A stretch of 64,000 nucleotides of DNA from Rhizoclosmatium globosum (GCA_002104985.1 MCGO01000007.1:496001-560000), one strand, 5' to 3'. Positions 9,579 to 21,812 are shown, counted from the first letter of the stretch. Notes: generated by a model not told the origin, from the letters alone. Numbers and translations: made by a program.

Positions 9579-11339
9579 TCAAACTCCAAGAAACATAACA
9601 TTCTCCATCTGTGCTGTAATGCGGTCATCGTGCATAAGAAGTCGACCCATCTCCTTATTCCCAAGCTTGTTTGCAATAGCAACTGCTGCAAACCCCTTTT
9701 CAAGCTCACGCACACTCGGGTCCTCCAAAATCAGCTTGAGAACTCTGATATTTCCACTACGAACACAATCCAGCAAAATCTCCGATCCCTTCAATTTGGG
9801 CGAAATGCGAACGTCAGATAATAACTTGCGCGATGTTTCAAAGGATCCTTCCTGAATATACTGGTAGAGCTGATTCATACTCAGTGTATTCGATTTGAAA
9901 CGCGGATTCATAAGAATGACATCCATCATTTTCCAAGAGGAAGCAACCTGAAGTGCGGCGTTGTCGTCACAATTTGGATCAATTCTCGCATCCTTCAAAA
10001 ACAATTCAACGACAGGAAAGTTTTCGGTTTCAATGGCGAACATGAAAGCCGCATGGTCATTTGCGGACGGATCCACGTTCCAGTCGGCCAAAAGTAGCTT
10101 ACAGATTTCGATATTACCAAATCGTGCTGCAAACCCGATTTCCAGGTTTCCATTCGCAGCTGGATCCACTCTTGGGTCCGCAACGAGGACGCGTACAACT
10201 TCAAGAAATCCATTTTGAATCCCTTTAATCAGTGGCAAGTTGCGTCGAGCTGATGGATCCACACTTGGGTCTGTCAGAAGCACTTCACAAATCTCGGCAA
10301 AGCCAGACTGAGCTGCAACACAAATGCACTGGTTTGCGTGATTCGCCGGATCCACGCGACCGTCTTTCAACAACCGCTTCACAATATCAGTATACCCACG
10401 ATTCACGGCCGTGTTCAACGCAGCGTTGGGAGGCGTTACACGAGGGTCTTGCAAAACCAGATCCATCATTTCCAAACGGTTGTAACGAGCCGTCCCGAAA
10501 AGCAGCTCACCAACAACAGGATTCACGCGTGGGTCTGCAAGAAGAAGCTTAAAGATACCATTGTGCCCTTGCACGATCGCCTGATGCAATGCGTCGTTCT
10601 CTTTCGCGGACGGATCCACGCGTGGATCCAACAACCACTTCTCCAATTCCTTTTCCAATCCAAACATCACCAGCGTTTTCAACAGGTTCTCCGTGCTTAA
10701 GCGGGGATCGTTAAGTAGCATCTCCATGATTTCAGAATGCCCAAATGAACACGCCGCATTAAGGGGCAAATTTGCAAACACCGACGGGTCCGTTGCAGAA
10801 TTTTCGAGACACTTGCGAACAATGCCGTCGTTACCAAGCGAGCAAGACCAGCGAAGGAGACGGTCTGAATTCATACTGCTATCGTACTTGAACTCCGTGA
10901 CCAAAGTGTCTACCAAATCCAAAGCCTGAGCTTCAGTAATACACATGCACAAGTTAATAAAATAAGATTCCTTTTGAAGAGCCTTCTCGATGGGGTTTGC
11001 TTGGATGGGGCCAGTGAGCATGTGGTGGAACATTGCGACTTGGATGTTGAAGGGGAAGTGTTTCCACTCGTCTTTGATCTTTTTGTAGCGCGTCCAGTCC
11101 CATACGTCCTTGTTCCCGGACTGCGCGATTTTGGCGGTGAGGAACGCGAGGCTGAAGTTCACGGAGCCATAGACGGATGCGGAGAAGATGTGCTTAGAGG
11201 TCAAGGCGAATTCGAGAATGGATGGGTTGAAGGGGAGCCAGAGCATGATTTCTTGGAGCTCTTCAATTGAGAGGGAGGCCAGAGTAGTGGCGGAGGTGGT
11301 CAAGGGTGGCGAGTTCAAAGGGGATGCGTTGGTTGTCAT
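9579..11339 (-). CDS. Ankyrin-repeat protein with F-box-like N-terminus
   Basis: Single exon, 586 residues, ATG at 11339. Residues ~22-70 (SIEELQEIMLWLPFNPSIL, LTSKHIFSASVYG) resemble a short F-box-like helical segment. From ~150 to ~520 there are about ten ankyrin-type repeats of ~33 residues with the recurring core 'L-L-x-D-P-R-V-D-P-S-A-x-x-N-x-x-L'. The DPRVDPSA loop is far more uniform than in generic ankyrins, which suggests internal duplication. A substrate-adaptor role would fit an F-box + ankyrin combination, but the F-box call is weak. Confidence 0.75.
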   Translation of the reverse strand: MTTNASPLNSPPLTTSATTLASLSIEELQEIMLWLPFNPSILEFALTSKHIFSASVYGSVNFSLAFLTAKIAQSGNKDVWDWTRYKKIKDEWKHFPFNIQVAMFHHMLTGPIQANPIEKALQKESYFINLCMCITEAQALDLVDTLVTEFKYDSSMNSDRLLRWSCSLGNDGIVRKCLENSATDPSVFANLPLNAACSFGHSEIMEMLLNDPRLSTENLLKTLVMFGLEKELEKWLLDPRVDPSAKENDALHQAIVQGHNGIFKLLLADPRVNPVVGELLFGTARYNRLEMMDLVLQDPRVTPPNAALNTAVNRGYTDIVKRLLKDGRVDPANHANQCICVAAQSGFAEICEVLLTDPSVDPSARRNLPLIKGIQNGFLEVVRVLVADPRVDPAANGNLEIGFAARFGNIEICKLLLADWNVDPSANDHAAFMFAIETENFPVVELFLKDARIDPNCDDNAALQVASSWKMMDVILMNPRFKSNTLSMNQLYQYIQEGSFETSRKLLSDVRISPKLKGSEILLDCVRSGNIRVLKLILEDPSVRELEKGFAAVAIANKLGNKEMGRLLMHDDRITAQMENVMFLGV

Positions 11340-11478
11340 TTTTGGTTTGTTTTTTTGGAATCCCCTTCACCAAGGATATCGGGAAAACACTGGAAAAACT
11401 GCTTTGTATTCATCCAAGGTCAAGCAATAATAAAGTACTTATGAATATGCAGCGAAGTTTCATCTCATATACCCCCAC

Positions 11479-12209
11479 TTAAACTACAGTGTGACAATTA
11501 TTCGCGCCATGATGAGGCGAGTCACACTTGATACAAAAATGCTTTTTTGAACACGGACGATTCTTGCACCAACCTCGATTCCTGTTTATTTTGATGAGAT
11601 TTTGAGATTTCAAACTGATTTCTAAATCAACGAAGAAGCTCACCAGAATAAGCAACATACTAACTTCTGTTTGGATGCATGAACACAATCGCAAAGAGAA
11701 TGCGCGTCAGAATCGCACAACATACAAACATGTAACTTTGTATGAGCACGAGAACGATTTGTGCATCTGTTGTCTTGAAAGAGAGTACAGATATCAAAGT
11801 AGGAGTGCGGGTATGGTTTTCCGGCGGAACTTGAACGAGAGGATTCATGAAAGTGAGACGATGGAAGGCGGCGCGAAGGTGGTGGCGAAAAGACGCGATT
11901 GGAAGACGACTGACGAGTGGGAGACATGATAGGGGCATTGGTCGGCGGGGTCTCAACATCATCCTTCTCGGCTGAGGTTGGCGGTACTTTCGAATTCGAA
12001 TTGAGAACATTATCCAGCCACGATTGCGCATCCAGAATCGCAGATTCAGGTTCGGATTTTTGATTTGAGGTTGGCGGAGTTTGAATTGAAGTTGATAGTA
12101 GTACGGAAGGAGGCTTTGAAATACTGTGCAGGTCCCGCGAAACAACAGAAACACGGTCTTCGAGTGATTCGAGGCGCGTCGTCAATTCGGTCCAAAGTGC
12201 TGCGTTCAT
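11479..12209 (-). CDS. Double CCCH/CCHC zinc-module protein (local family, member 3)
   Basis: Two exons: 12209-11644 and 11581-11479, 222 residues. The intron has a GTGAGC donor and an AAACAG acceptor, and splitting a TGG codon after its second base it restores the second module exactly (CCLFWNRGWCKNRPC-x3-H-F-C-x2-C-x4-HHG). The N-terminus has the family coiled-coil signature R-L-x2-L-E-x2-V; the middle is Ser/Pro-rich. In the first module the third Cys of the CCCH finger is missing (C-x6-C-x8-LH), so that half may be degenerate. Member 4 has an intron at the same codon position. Without splicing the frame would stop inside the second module. Confidence 0.75.
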
Positions 12210-12522
12210 ATGGGTTTATTTTGGGATCTTTGTTTTCGTGTTGTTCCAATACCCTTTCCTCTCTCGTTTTCTCGCATAAACATCATCATAAATAAGCAAC
12301 CCAAAAAAGAAACTTGCCACTCTGAATCGCTTAGCTGACTCATCAAAGCTCATCGGAGTTGTCTGACAAATGAGCCGAGGGCGACAACCAGTCTTCAGCA
12401 ACAGATAGCAATTAAAGATGGAGCATTACTGATATCATTTCCCACTTTCTTGGCGTCTGTTTCCAGCGGCAACCCCAAAGTGAAAATTTTCCGTCCATTT
12501 CTTTTGTGAGACACTTTTCAGG
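12210..12522. other. Intergenic region between divergent genes
   Basis: About 310 bp separate zinc-module gene 3 (minus) and tyrosinase (plus). I see no further gene or notable repeat here; it should hold both promoters. Confidence 0.45.
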
Positions 12523-14438
12523 ATGCAAGTTGGACTTGTTCTTGGAGCCGTAATCGCCGTCTTGAGCGCTGTCTCGGTGGATGCCGCTTGTTCAACGATG
12601 CGTATTCGTCGGTGAGAACGAGAGAGTTTGTTGAAGAGAAGCAGCTAACCCTTAATCGCATCACTCACTCACTCACTCACTCAACTCACTTAGAGAATGG
12701 GGACAGCTCAGTGCCGCAGAGAAGGACGGTTACATCACTGCGATCAAGGCGCTTGCTGCCAGACCACTGTCAAACCAGTACACGGATGTAAGGCTGTTGG
12801 TGGCCTGTTGGTGGCGATGGTCGCTGAGTCAATACTCACCAATTACTCCCAATCAAACAGGCAACACAAATGGCCTGGGACGACTTTGGAACAACTCACT
12901 CCGCAAACGCCTGGTGGGCTCATGCAAACGCTGAGTTCTTGGTGAGTGCTCAAACCACTGAAACAGTGGATGATGTGTTATCAACTAAGACGCCACAAAC
13001 ACACAGGTGTATCACAGAGCCATGGTTCACATGATGGAATTGGCATTAGAGTCAGTCAACTGGTTTGGCGGTGTCGTCTACCTTGATGAGAGTTTGCACC
13101 AGGTCGACTGGCCTTCAATGGACTTGTTCTCAGATAGATATTTCGGAGTGATGGGTCAACCTGGCCAATGTTTGACAACCGGACAATTCACAACTCAATT
13201 CAAACTGATTCCAACCGAAAAGTTCCCACTTACTTGTCTCGATCGATGCGGTTCTGGAGTCTTTTGGTCGGCTGATATGCTCAATGCCAACCTTGCAAAT
13301 GCAACAAACTACGAAGCTATTCGATATGACGACACCCTGAACTTGTGAGCGTTTTTATTCCTCTCTTGGATTTCCCTAACTATGTCACCTAACAGCCACG
13401 CAACTGGACATGGTGTGCTGGGAGGATCTTGTTCTATGGGAGATCCATCTTGGTCTCCTAGAGATCCCATCTTCTATTTCCATCACGGTTTCGTTGACGT
13501 AAGTATTGTGAATGTAACTGTTGAATTAACGCTTAAACTTACAGAAACATTACTGGAAGTGGCAGAATCTCTGTCCTTCTTACAAGCGGGATTACGAGGG
13601 ACGACTTAAACCGGCTCCAGGTACTACCGTTGGTCAAGAAGTAAACCCCAACTCTCCGCTCGACTCGTGGTCCCACCTTACCGCTGCAATGGTTTTCGAC
13701 ACGGACAGCGATCCAATGTGCTATACTTACACAAAATCTGGCGGTGATACCGACTACACTGCTCCAAATTGTCCTGATGGCAGCAGACCCAACTACAATC
13801 CATATTACCAAGGCGCGATTCCACCTGTTCGGTTTTCAGATCCACCAGCCTTCACAAAAGCAACTGCAACAGCGACAAACAGCGCAAAAGCTACTGCAAC
13901 TGCTACTGCCGCAAACTGGGTGGTTGACATGTTGACTGGATTCGTCGCTCCTCCTTCAACCCCTCGACGTGATGAGACTTCCCAAGCCCTGGTCATTCGC
14001 GATGATTCAGATTATGATGCAAACAATTCGTACTGCGTTACACCATTACCCGACGGCAGCACTAAAGTGAATGTCACCGCCAACGGCGAAAGCAACATTT
14101 ACAATGTCCCTAAAGGCTGCGAACTGTACAAGGCGTATTTCTCTCACATCTCCATTCTCCCCGTCGGTCACAATGCTTCAGACGGCATGCCAATGGCTAG
14201 TCATTGTCCAACTGCTATGTATCCTGGATGTGATGATTACGTTTGTGAACGGTACCCTGGCTTCCAACCGCCTCAACCAGATGATCCTGGACAGTACCCA
14301 TCTTTCTTGACGGATGCTTATATCAAGGTTGCGCACAACTTGGATGCATGTAACATTCGGGCGAGTGATTGTAGAGTCATGTGGATTGTTGATGAAATCA
14401 ATGCGAAGCATCGAGCAAAGAAGGCTCAGAAGCAGTAA
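12523..14438 (+). CDS. Secreted tyrosinase
   Basis: Six exons: 12523-12611, 12694-12787, 12861-12941, 13007-13344, 13396-13498 and 13545-14438; 532 residues. Residues 1-22 are a signal peptide. The copper A site is His74, His82 and His91 (H-x8-H in AHANAEFLVYHR). The copper B site is His202 and His206 (FHATGHG) with His230/231 in FYFHHGFVD, followed by KHYWKWQ. The tail after ~300 is Cys-containing and less conserved. It oxidises monophenols and o-diphenols to quinones, the entry to melanin or wall cross-linking, outside the cell. The first intron (12612-12693) contains a (TCAC)n run. All exon joins keep frame and conserved motifs cross them. C-terminal processing, common in fungal tyrosinases, cannot be judged. 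Confidence 0.92.
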
Positions 14439-14990
14439 CACCGTTTTATTATTTTTGTTCATGATTTTTTGTTTTTGTTTTTGTGCACGATATATACAAT
14501 AGAATAAAAGTCAAGCTGGTTTGGCTTCTGAATATTGCTTCCATCTCATGAAACACTACGCTGACACTGTGCTCATAGAATCAGTGACAAAAACGTGAAC
14601 TTATTAATTGCATCAATAACTTCAAAAGTTCATTTGCGTGTTTGACATCAATTTGAGAGCGATTTTCTTATAAGCCCAGTGTTTTAGAAGGGATTTGAAC
14701 GCCAACTTTTCTTCAATTAGTAATTTGTTATTTGATTAGTTGTTTGTTCTTGCTTGGCACCCCCTCTAAATAACGACTGATGTACTTAACACGACGGACA
14801 TTGGATGATGACGACGCAAAGTAAGGCACTATCAGTAAATGGGTATTATCATCATATTTAAGATATTTGTGATGATAAGCTTTCTACTAGTGAACTATTT
14901 ATTTATTTCTGTGATGTGCGTAAATCTTAACTGGCAATCTTTCTTGTGAACTTCAAACGTCAGGAATCCACTCGAACAACACATTTGAAG
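14439..14990. other. Intergenic region
   Basis: About 550 bp between tyrosinase and the anoctamin gene, both on the plus strand. It is AT-rich and I see no gene. A GTTCAAATCCC string near 14690 (minus strand) resembles a tRNA B box, but no tRNA folds around it. Confidence 0.45.
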
Positions 14991-17900
14991 ATGGACACTC
15001 ATGTGGAAGATACCCAAGATCTCGACGAAACCCCTATTGTCTCTGAGAACGTATCTACAGAAGCTGTCAACATAGCGGGACAGCCACAACCATCATCCCT
15101 TACCACACAGCCATCACTCCATCCTCGATTTACTTCGTTTTCCGTAACAAGTTCTGCACAATCTGTTGGGAGCGATGTGGATGATTTATCATCAATCGAA
15201 GAGATGAACAGGGCAGCTCCGCCTCCAAGAATATCATACTCCAGAAAACAGTCCATCCTAAAAACAATCGCTGACACATCCGTACCTTCATCACTGTCAA
15301 AACGGATATCTATCGTTTCGAATAACCGAACAACATCCGCGATGATGAAAGCAGTTGCAAACGCAGCAAGCGCCGTCAAAGCTTTCGTAAATGAAGTTCC
15401 TGCTGATCCAGAAACTCACGATGGATGGTGTGGACCCAAATTAGGTGATTCTGTGGTCACAACGCGAACAAAGGGCCGAAGGACTGTTTATTTGTTCAAG
15501 GCTGCCGACGTTACGTTGTTTGACAAAATCGCAAAGTGGAAGAATTCAAAGTGTACTCTTCAAGACGCGTGGGATATTTTCGGTTAGAATTTTTGTGTGG
15601 AGTATAGCCTGTGCTGAAACGTTTTAGGTTCGGGACCATTAATATACGGTCACAACACATCCTCTCCAGATGCAATTATCAAACTTCATTTTGGAGTAGA
15701 TCGATACGATTATATTTTGAAATGCGTTGTCAATCTGTTGGATACAAAAGGCGAAGCACTTCGAAAAAAGTTTGAAACTCGAATGCTGCAAAATGGATTG
15801 ATTGTTGAGCGGGAGCGATCGATAGAGAATCCTGAGGAAGTGTTCATCAAGATTATAACTCCATTCTCCGTGCTGTGTGCAGAGGCTCAACTGATGAAAT
15901 TGAGGTTACCCCTAAAAGTTGATAATGTAAGACACCAATCTCCTTTACTCAATTGACTTATAACTTCAACAACAGCGATTTGAACGTCGACTATCTATGG
16001 CTTCCAATGGCTCCATCATAGTACCAACGCTATTCACAAAGTCAATCGCTTTCATCAAACGGCTATTTATGGTTAATGGCAACGATACGAGATGTCAAAG
16101 TGCAACATTCAAAAGAAAGGATTTGCCAATATTCAAAGGAGGGGATCCGCGAGATACATGTTTCGAGGAGATTCAAACAAAGTTCTTTCGGGATAGCCAT
16201 AGATCACTTTTGGTTTGATTCATACTCGTATATCTCACTAACTAACTTGAAATAAGACTTTGAATCTCATATCAAAGGTTGAAATCTCCGTCTTAATATC
16301 TGGTCAAACGCAAAAGCAGAAGAAAGGTAACCTCAATTACACCATACCGAGTTTAGCTTATTTGAAATTTGACAGGTATTGACTATCTTCTGGGGGAAAA
16401 CATATATACAGCCATGTTTCATCTGCACGAAGACGAAAATGACCAAACTACCCTTCGAGCAAGGTTAAAACGGGATTGGGTCCACAAATACTTTGCAATC
16501 CAGCCTATAGATGATGTAGCAGCTTATTTCGGCGAAACTGTCGGCCTGTATTTTGCGTTCGCGGGATTCTACAACCTGTGGTTGTTGATTTCAACAGGAT
16601 TGGGGATAATCGTTGTTCTATACGGTCTCACTCAAGCGTACACTGTCAAGAATGGGTTCGATTGGTTTGTTCTATTCGATAACGACTTGACGCCGTTCTT
16701 TGGACTATTCATGTCTCTTTGGGCGTTATTGATGCCAGTTGCGTGGGATCGACAAACCAACTTCTTTGCGTGGAGGTGGTCAACTTCAGATTATCAGAAA
16801 GAGGAAATTAAGCGGCCGCAGTATAAAGGCGAAGTGCAAAGGTTTGAAGTTTGAGACCAGTGGTAACACTTAAATTTCGTATCCTAGGCGGAGTCCCATA
16901 ACTGGTAAAATGGAGCTGATATTTCCGCCGAAAAAGCGGCTTCATCGTCAGTTGACTTCCTCGTTCATAATATTACTTTGGATTCTTCTTGTTTCGACAA
17001 GCATAGCCTTGCAAGTATCATTTGGAGCTTACTTGTCTCCAGCTGTCAATAATGATATCGCAATCAACCTTTTCACCTCGCTTCTTGGTATGATATATGC
17101 TCATTCTACTGAAGTGATCTTAACCCTCTCTTCAGGTTTGACGTCAATCATTATAATGAAAATTCCCTTCGAAGGAATCGTGGAAAGGCTGAATGAATGG
17201 GAAAATTAGTATGTGCCAGTCCTGGTGGGTCCTTCAATTAACTAAATTTTTATCACAAGTCGAACAAAATCACAGTTTGATGATGCGCTCATTTTCAAAA
17301 CTTACATCTTCGATTTTGCAAACAGTTACTCACAGGTATACTCTTTGTAACAGTCATGAATCGACTCACACAACTTTTTGTAGCTTATTTACTATGCCTT
17401 TGTCAAGCCTAATCTGACATATCATTATCTCTTTGGAATGCCCCAGCTGAATGAATATTGCACCAAAAGTCAATGTGCAACCAGTGTCACAATCAACTTG
17501 TTCATTATTTTCGTTGGTGGCCAAAGTAAGTCCTAATTTCTAACACGAAATACACATTAACAGCAATTACGAACAGTAATCGAACGATTTCAAGAGTTGG
17601 CTATTCCATGGATCGTAGCTCGCGTCAAACAAATGGTTTCAATAGTCCGCCTAAAATCTCGACGAAGTAAAATGATTCGCGAGAAGAAAGTGGCGCCTAC
17701 ACCTCCGGCAAAGACGTCACAAGACACTGTTATTATTTCGGCTGAAGATTTAGCGAGATCTCCGTCAGTTTGTTCGACTGCCAGCGCAAGCACAGCAGAA
17801 GCGGAAGAACCAAAAAGCCGAATATTGAGCGCATTGCCGAAAATACGAACTCTGCCAACAAGTTCAGCAGCGAATATGCCGGAAATATTCATCCAAGGTT

Positions 17901-18775
17901 TCGATGAGCCTATTAAGAATGATGTGACTGATAGTCTACCGGAATTCAAGAAGTCCAAGACTTCAGTAATGGTGCCTGCAAGTGAAGAAATGGCTCGATC
18001 ACAGAACCAACTTCAAGTGATACCCACAAAGAGTCGCGCTTCATCCGTAATGTCGGACACATCTGCAAAAGACATTTCAAGAAACTCAGTTCCACGACCC
18101 AGTGTTTCCTTCTCGCGAATAGTTTCTGACAAGTCTTTGAACCAGAATTCGACAAAGGGATCTGTCCAAACTTTAGATTTTGACGATGACTTTCTGATTG
18201 ATATATCTGAGGCGAATATGTTACCACAGTATTATCGGGACGACAAGTTGAACGCGTTTGAAGGAATTCGGAACGAATACGCGCAAAAGATTATCCAGTT
18301 TGGGTATATTGCTCTGTTTGCGACTAGTTTCCCACTAGCTCCTCTGTTTGCATTGTTGAACAATATTTACGAGCTTCGGGCAGACGCGTTCAAACTCCTG
18401 TGTGTCTACCAAAGACCTGAACCTTTTTTGGCGCAGGATATAGGTGTATGGGGGATCATTATTCGCGTGATTGCAATGCTGAGTGTAGCGACAAACTCGT
18501 TTCTAGTGTCATTCACGTCTCCAACGTTTGATGAATTTTTCGTGCGTGATTTGAGTTCGGGAGAACAGCTCGCAATTCGCTTGGGTTTTATCATTGTATT
18601 TCATTACTGTGCGTTTGCGTTGACACAGGCGTTTCGGGTGTTGATGCCGAGCACGCCAAATATGGTTGCGAATGCAATGGCGAGGGCGCAGTATTTGGAT
18701 AAAGTGAGAATGGATCAGGATTTGGAGGAAGAGGATGAAATTTTCAACTTGGAGTCGAAGGAATCGCTGTGTTGA
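14991..18775 (+). CDS. Anoctamin/TMEM16 family membrane protein
   Basis: Ten exons: 14991-15582, 15628-15926, 15976-16212, 16257-16326, 16376-16841, 16888-17087, 17136-17208, 17260-17335, 17384-17525 and 17577-18775; about 1117 residues. The start of the 70-nt exon is the least certain. Diagnostic segments appear in family order: GIDYLLGENIYTAMFHLH, then AYFGETVGLYFAFAGFY, FDNDLTPFFGLFMSLWALL, RRSPITGK, ENYRTKSQFDDALIFKTYIF, SYSQLIYYAFVKPN, FVGGQIIERF, and a C-terminal block ending in a hydrophobic helix near VFHYCAFALTQAFRVL. The family comprises Ca2+-regulated lipid scramblases, ion channels, and the fungal ER-plasma membrane tether Ist2. A ~200-residue Ser/Thr-rich insert (17640-18170) separates the membrane segments. 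Which activity it has cannot be decided here. Confidence 0.9.
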
Positions 18776-18830
18776 TACGGTTTTGGAATAGTGGGGTTGT
18801 AGATAGCTAATACAAACACTTTATATGGTT

Positions 18831-20163
18831 TTAATCAAAGACGCTTTCATCGTCTGCCATAGATTGTGCTGATTTCAAGCCCTTCTTCCGTCTCTTGGCT
18901 TCATTTGCAGCCTCTTCGTCTCTTTTTCTCTTCGCATGACTGGAATGGTTGTGAGACAACAATTTTAAGTCAAGGTTGTAATACTCACAGTTTGCTGGTT
19001 TCTAGTACTCTGGGTTCATACATTTCGTCAATTTCGCAGCCACTTCTTTCGCCTTCTGACTGACTACACTCTTTGTATCCTTGGCAAGTTTCTCAAATTC
19101 TTGTTGAGCTTTGATGGCGTCCGCAACTCCTTCGAGTTTTGTATGTAATGCAGCAATAGTTCCCACATCAACCCAATCAATTCTATAGCTAATATACTGG
19201 TTCAATTCGGATTTAAGAAGATCAAGCTCTGTTGAAGCCATAAGGAATGAGCCCAAAGCGATTTGTGAAGGGTAATGTGTGAATTGAAGGTCGGAGGAAA
19301 TTGCTATTTTGGCAAGTTCACAAGCGCGGTTGTAAATCAAGACCAAGTTTTGAATGGCTTGTTTTCGTGGCTCTTGAGATTGATGAATAGAAGCAAAGTA
19401 TGTCTGCATAGTTTTTAGCGATAGTTTGTGGGAATAAGGAGGCTAACTTGAAGATCCAAGAACAATCCATGCAACGGCCATTTAACCTGATGAACCATAA
19501 ACTGGAAACCAATTGTATCCGCAACTACAAGTTCTGTCTCTTTAATCACTTCCTCTGAGGGCCGTTGAGAAGCAGGCACTTTTGCAAGAATATCTTTTAG
19601 TTCGAGATACGAATTTTCAATCTTTGATGCCAAGAAGATGCAGGTCATGAGAATGATTTTCGGGTCGTAGTTGAATATTGCCTGTTTGAGATAGAATCGT
19701 TTGAAGAGAGAGACTGCTGTAGCCTGTTCAACACCATCTTAATGTAAACCAACCAAACGACCAAAAACAACCAAGTACGAACATGCACTGCTTCCGAATC
19801 ATCAAACTTGAACGCGCGAACATAGGCAGCAATTCTAGTTTCGTACACTTTGCAAACGAGAGTTTGGTCCTGGGCTGTCACAAAGGCCTCGCGTGGACAC
19901 CGTTCGAACGACGGATCCTCGGCCTTTTTTGTTTGATTTGATTGTTTTAGTTTAGATGGTTCTCTGAGGGAAAAGCGAGGGAGAAGGACACGCACAAACT
20001 CTTCGTCCATCGCCTTCGCCGCCGAATCAACGTTGGCTGAATGCGTGTCGCTTCGTGCCTGCGACAACGATGCCATGTCCGAAAACATGGGCGGCTTGTT
20101 TTGGAGGTGGAGCGGCTTTGGCTTTGGCGCCGCGGTTGCTCCTGGTGGTGCAGTATCAACCAT
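18831..20163 (-). CDS. CCL1: Cyclin H (TFIIH/CAK subunit)
   Basis: Exons 20163-19779, 19737-19448 and 19403-19009, with a likely last exon 18939-18831; about 392 residues, the usual CCL1 size. The first cyclin fold has AVSLFKRFYLKQAIFNYDPK and IILMTCIFLASKIENSYLEL; the second has TELVVADTIGFQFMVHQ, WPLHGLFLDLQ and IYNRACELAKIA. This pairing is specific for cyclin H, which activates CDK7/Kin28 in TFIIH for promoter escape and CAK activity. The last exon codes for a basic, Glu-rich tail (KRKRDEEAANEAKRRKKG) and is joined through a non-ideal GTACTA donor; if that splice is not used the protein ends at a TAG at 19002. A convergent neighbour, anoctamin, ends 55 bp away. Confidence 0.88.
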
Positions 20164-20212
20164 TTCTGTTTAACGTTACTTTATTTGTTCTGATTCCAAT
20201 TTGAATCTCTTT

Positions 20213-21784
20213 TTAATGTTTTGAATCTTCTTTGTGACCCTTCATGCCAAGGCCTTCTTTGATTTTATCAAAAATACCTCCGACTTTGGGTGCACAACTT
20301 TCATCCTTGGCTTCACCCTTGCTTTCACTCTCTGTTGAAGAAGCAGCATCTTCTGAGGTTGTTGACTCGTTTTTCAGACCAAATGCTTCCATGAAAGCCT
20401 TCCGTTGTGCTTCGGTAATCTCCCGAGGAATTGCAATCTTAATTGTAACGTATTGGTCACCACGTTCAGACCTTCCCGCTTTCACAACACCGCGCTTCTG
20501 CAGCCTTTTTCTTTCTTCCGGTTGTGTGCCCGGTGCAATCTTCAAATCAACATCCCCATCTACAGTAGGAACGCGAATTGTGCCTCCCAAAATCGCCATA
20601 TGTAAAGGAACGGACGCTGAAACAAAGATATCACTTCCGTCACGGTGGAACTTTGGATGAGGTGTAACCTCGAGATGCAAGTACAAGTCTCCTGCGGGAC
20701 CATCTCCTGACATTGGCGCATCACCCTTTCGAGGAACGCGGACTTTCATTCCGTGGTCAACTCCAGCAGGAATGTTTACTGTTGTGGATTTTACGGTCAT
20801 GACGCGACCTTGGCCTTCACAGGGTTTGCATTGAGCGTTTTTGGGAATGTGGACACCAGTTCCTCCACAAGTGCTACACACTGTGCTCATGTGGAATCCT
20901 CCACGAATGAATGTTTGCTATCAAACACAATGTTAGCGATAGCCAATATCAAACTAATACATTCCATACCTGACCAGTACCTCCGCAAGTTCCACAACTA
21001 CTCTTCTTTTGGCCCTTCTTGACTCCACTACCACTGCACTCCTCACAATTCGTCACACTTTGGTAGTTGATAGTCTTTTCGGTACCCTTCACAGCCTCCA
21101 TAAACGTGATACGGGCGCTAACATTCACATCCCGTCCATACTGGCTCTCAGCCCCAAACCCAGACGGTCTACCAGGACCACCTGCTCCAAACTGTCTGAA
21201 AAGTTCTTCAAAGACGTTTCCTTGAGAACCTCCACCAGCACCGAATCCTCCAAAGCCTCCACCAAAACCACCTGGGAATCCTCCTTGGAACCCGCCAGGG
21301 AATCCACCTGCCCTCCTCCGAATCCTTGTGCTGATGGATCTGCGTGGCCGTATGTATCGTACGCGGCTTTCTTCTTGTCATCCGAAAGAATCTATGAACT
21401 TCGTGTTAGTATCCTTGTCTGACACAGCCTTGAATCGCCGCCCTTACATCATAAGCCTGTTGCAGCTCCTGAAACTTATCTTTCGCCCCAGGGTCCTTGT
21501 TTGTATCAGGATGGTACTGCTTCGCTTTGGCGTAGTAAGCCTTCTTGATCTCAGACGATGACGCCGACTTTGACACGCCAAGCAGATCGTAGGGATCCGA
21601 CTTCTTCGCAAACAGAGCAGCTGTAGTATTAGCCACATGGTTAATAAACCCACTTAGTAATGCGGGGTGTGGTATTACTTGACGTGTGGAATTGGAAGCC
21701 AGTCCGTTTCGCTGGAGCAAAGCACGGCTTCAACTTTGCCGCGAATGCAATTCGACTCGACGTTCCAATGCGTCCAATCATCAT
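20213..21784 (-). CDS. MDJ1: Mitochondrial DnaJ co-chaperone (Mdj1/Tid1 type), with apparent frameshift
   Basis: Exons 21784-21679, 21620-21448, 21391-20970 and 20917-20213. The first ~35 residues are Arg/Lys-rich without acids, typical of a mitochondrial presequence. The J domain has HPD in KQYHPDTN. The Gly/Phe-rich region (GGFPGGF repeats) follows, then four CxxCxGxG zinc motifs ([32 protein letters not shown]) and the C-terminal substrate-binding domains. It stimulates mitochondrial Hsp70. In exon 3 the J-domain frame and the Gly/Phe frame do not meet: one base appears to be missing in the G-rich tract around 21308-21320. As written, translation would leave frame there and stop near 21125. 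I see no intron that would repair it. It starts 28 bp from the divergent MTU1 start. Confidence 0.85.
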
Positions 21785-21812
21785 TTTTGAGTAGGAAGTA
21801 GAAAAGGCAGAG
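21785..21812. promoter_or_regulatory. 28-bp spacer between divergent MDJ1 and MTU1 starts
   Basis: The ATG of the mitochondrial DnaJ gene (21784, minus) and the first ATG of the 2-thiouridylase gene (21813, plus) are only 28 bp apart. Promoter elements of each gene must therefore overlap the other's coding or leader sequence, unless MTU1 starts at the second ATG (21894). Both products act in mitochondria, so co-expression is plausible. Confidence 0.5.

Noticed and set aside
14685..14760. Possible minus-strand tRNA signalled by GTTCAAATCCC
   Set aside because: No acceptor stem, A box or cloverleaf can be formed around it.
21272..21307. A 36-nt GT..AG stretch in the DnaJ Gly/Phe region as an intron repairing the frame
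   Set aside because: Its length is a multiple of three, so removal would not change the frame, and it is shorter than any convincing intron here.
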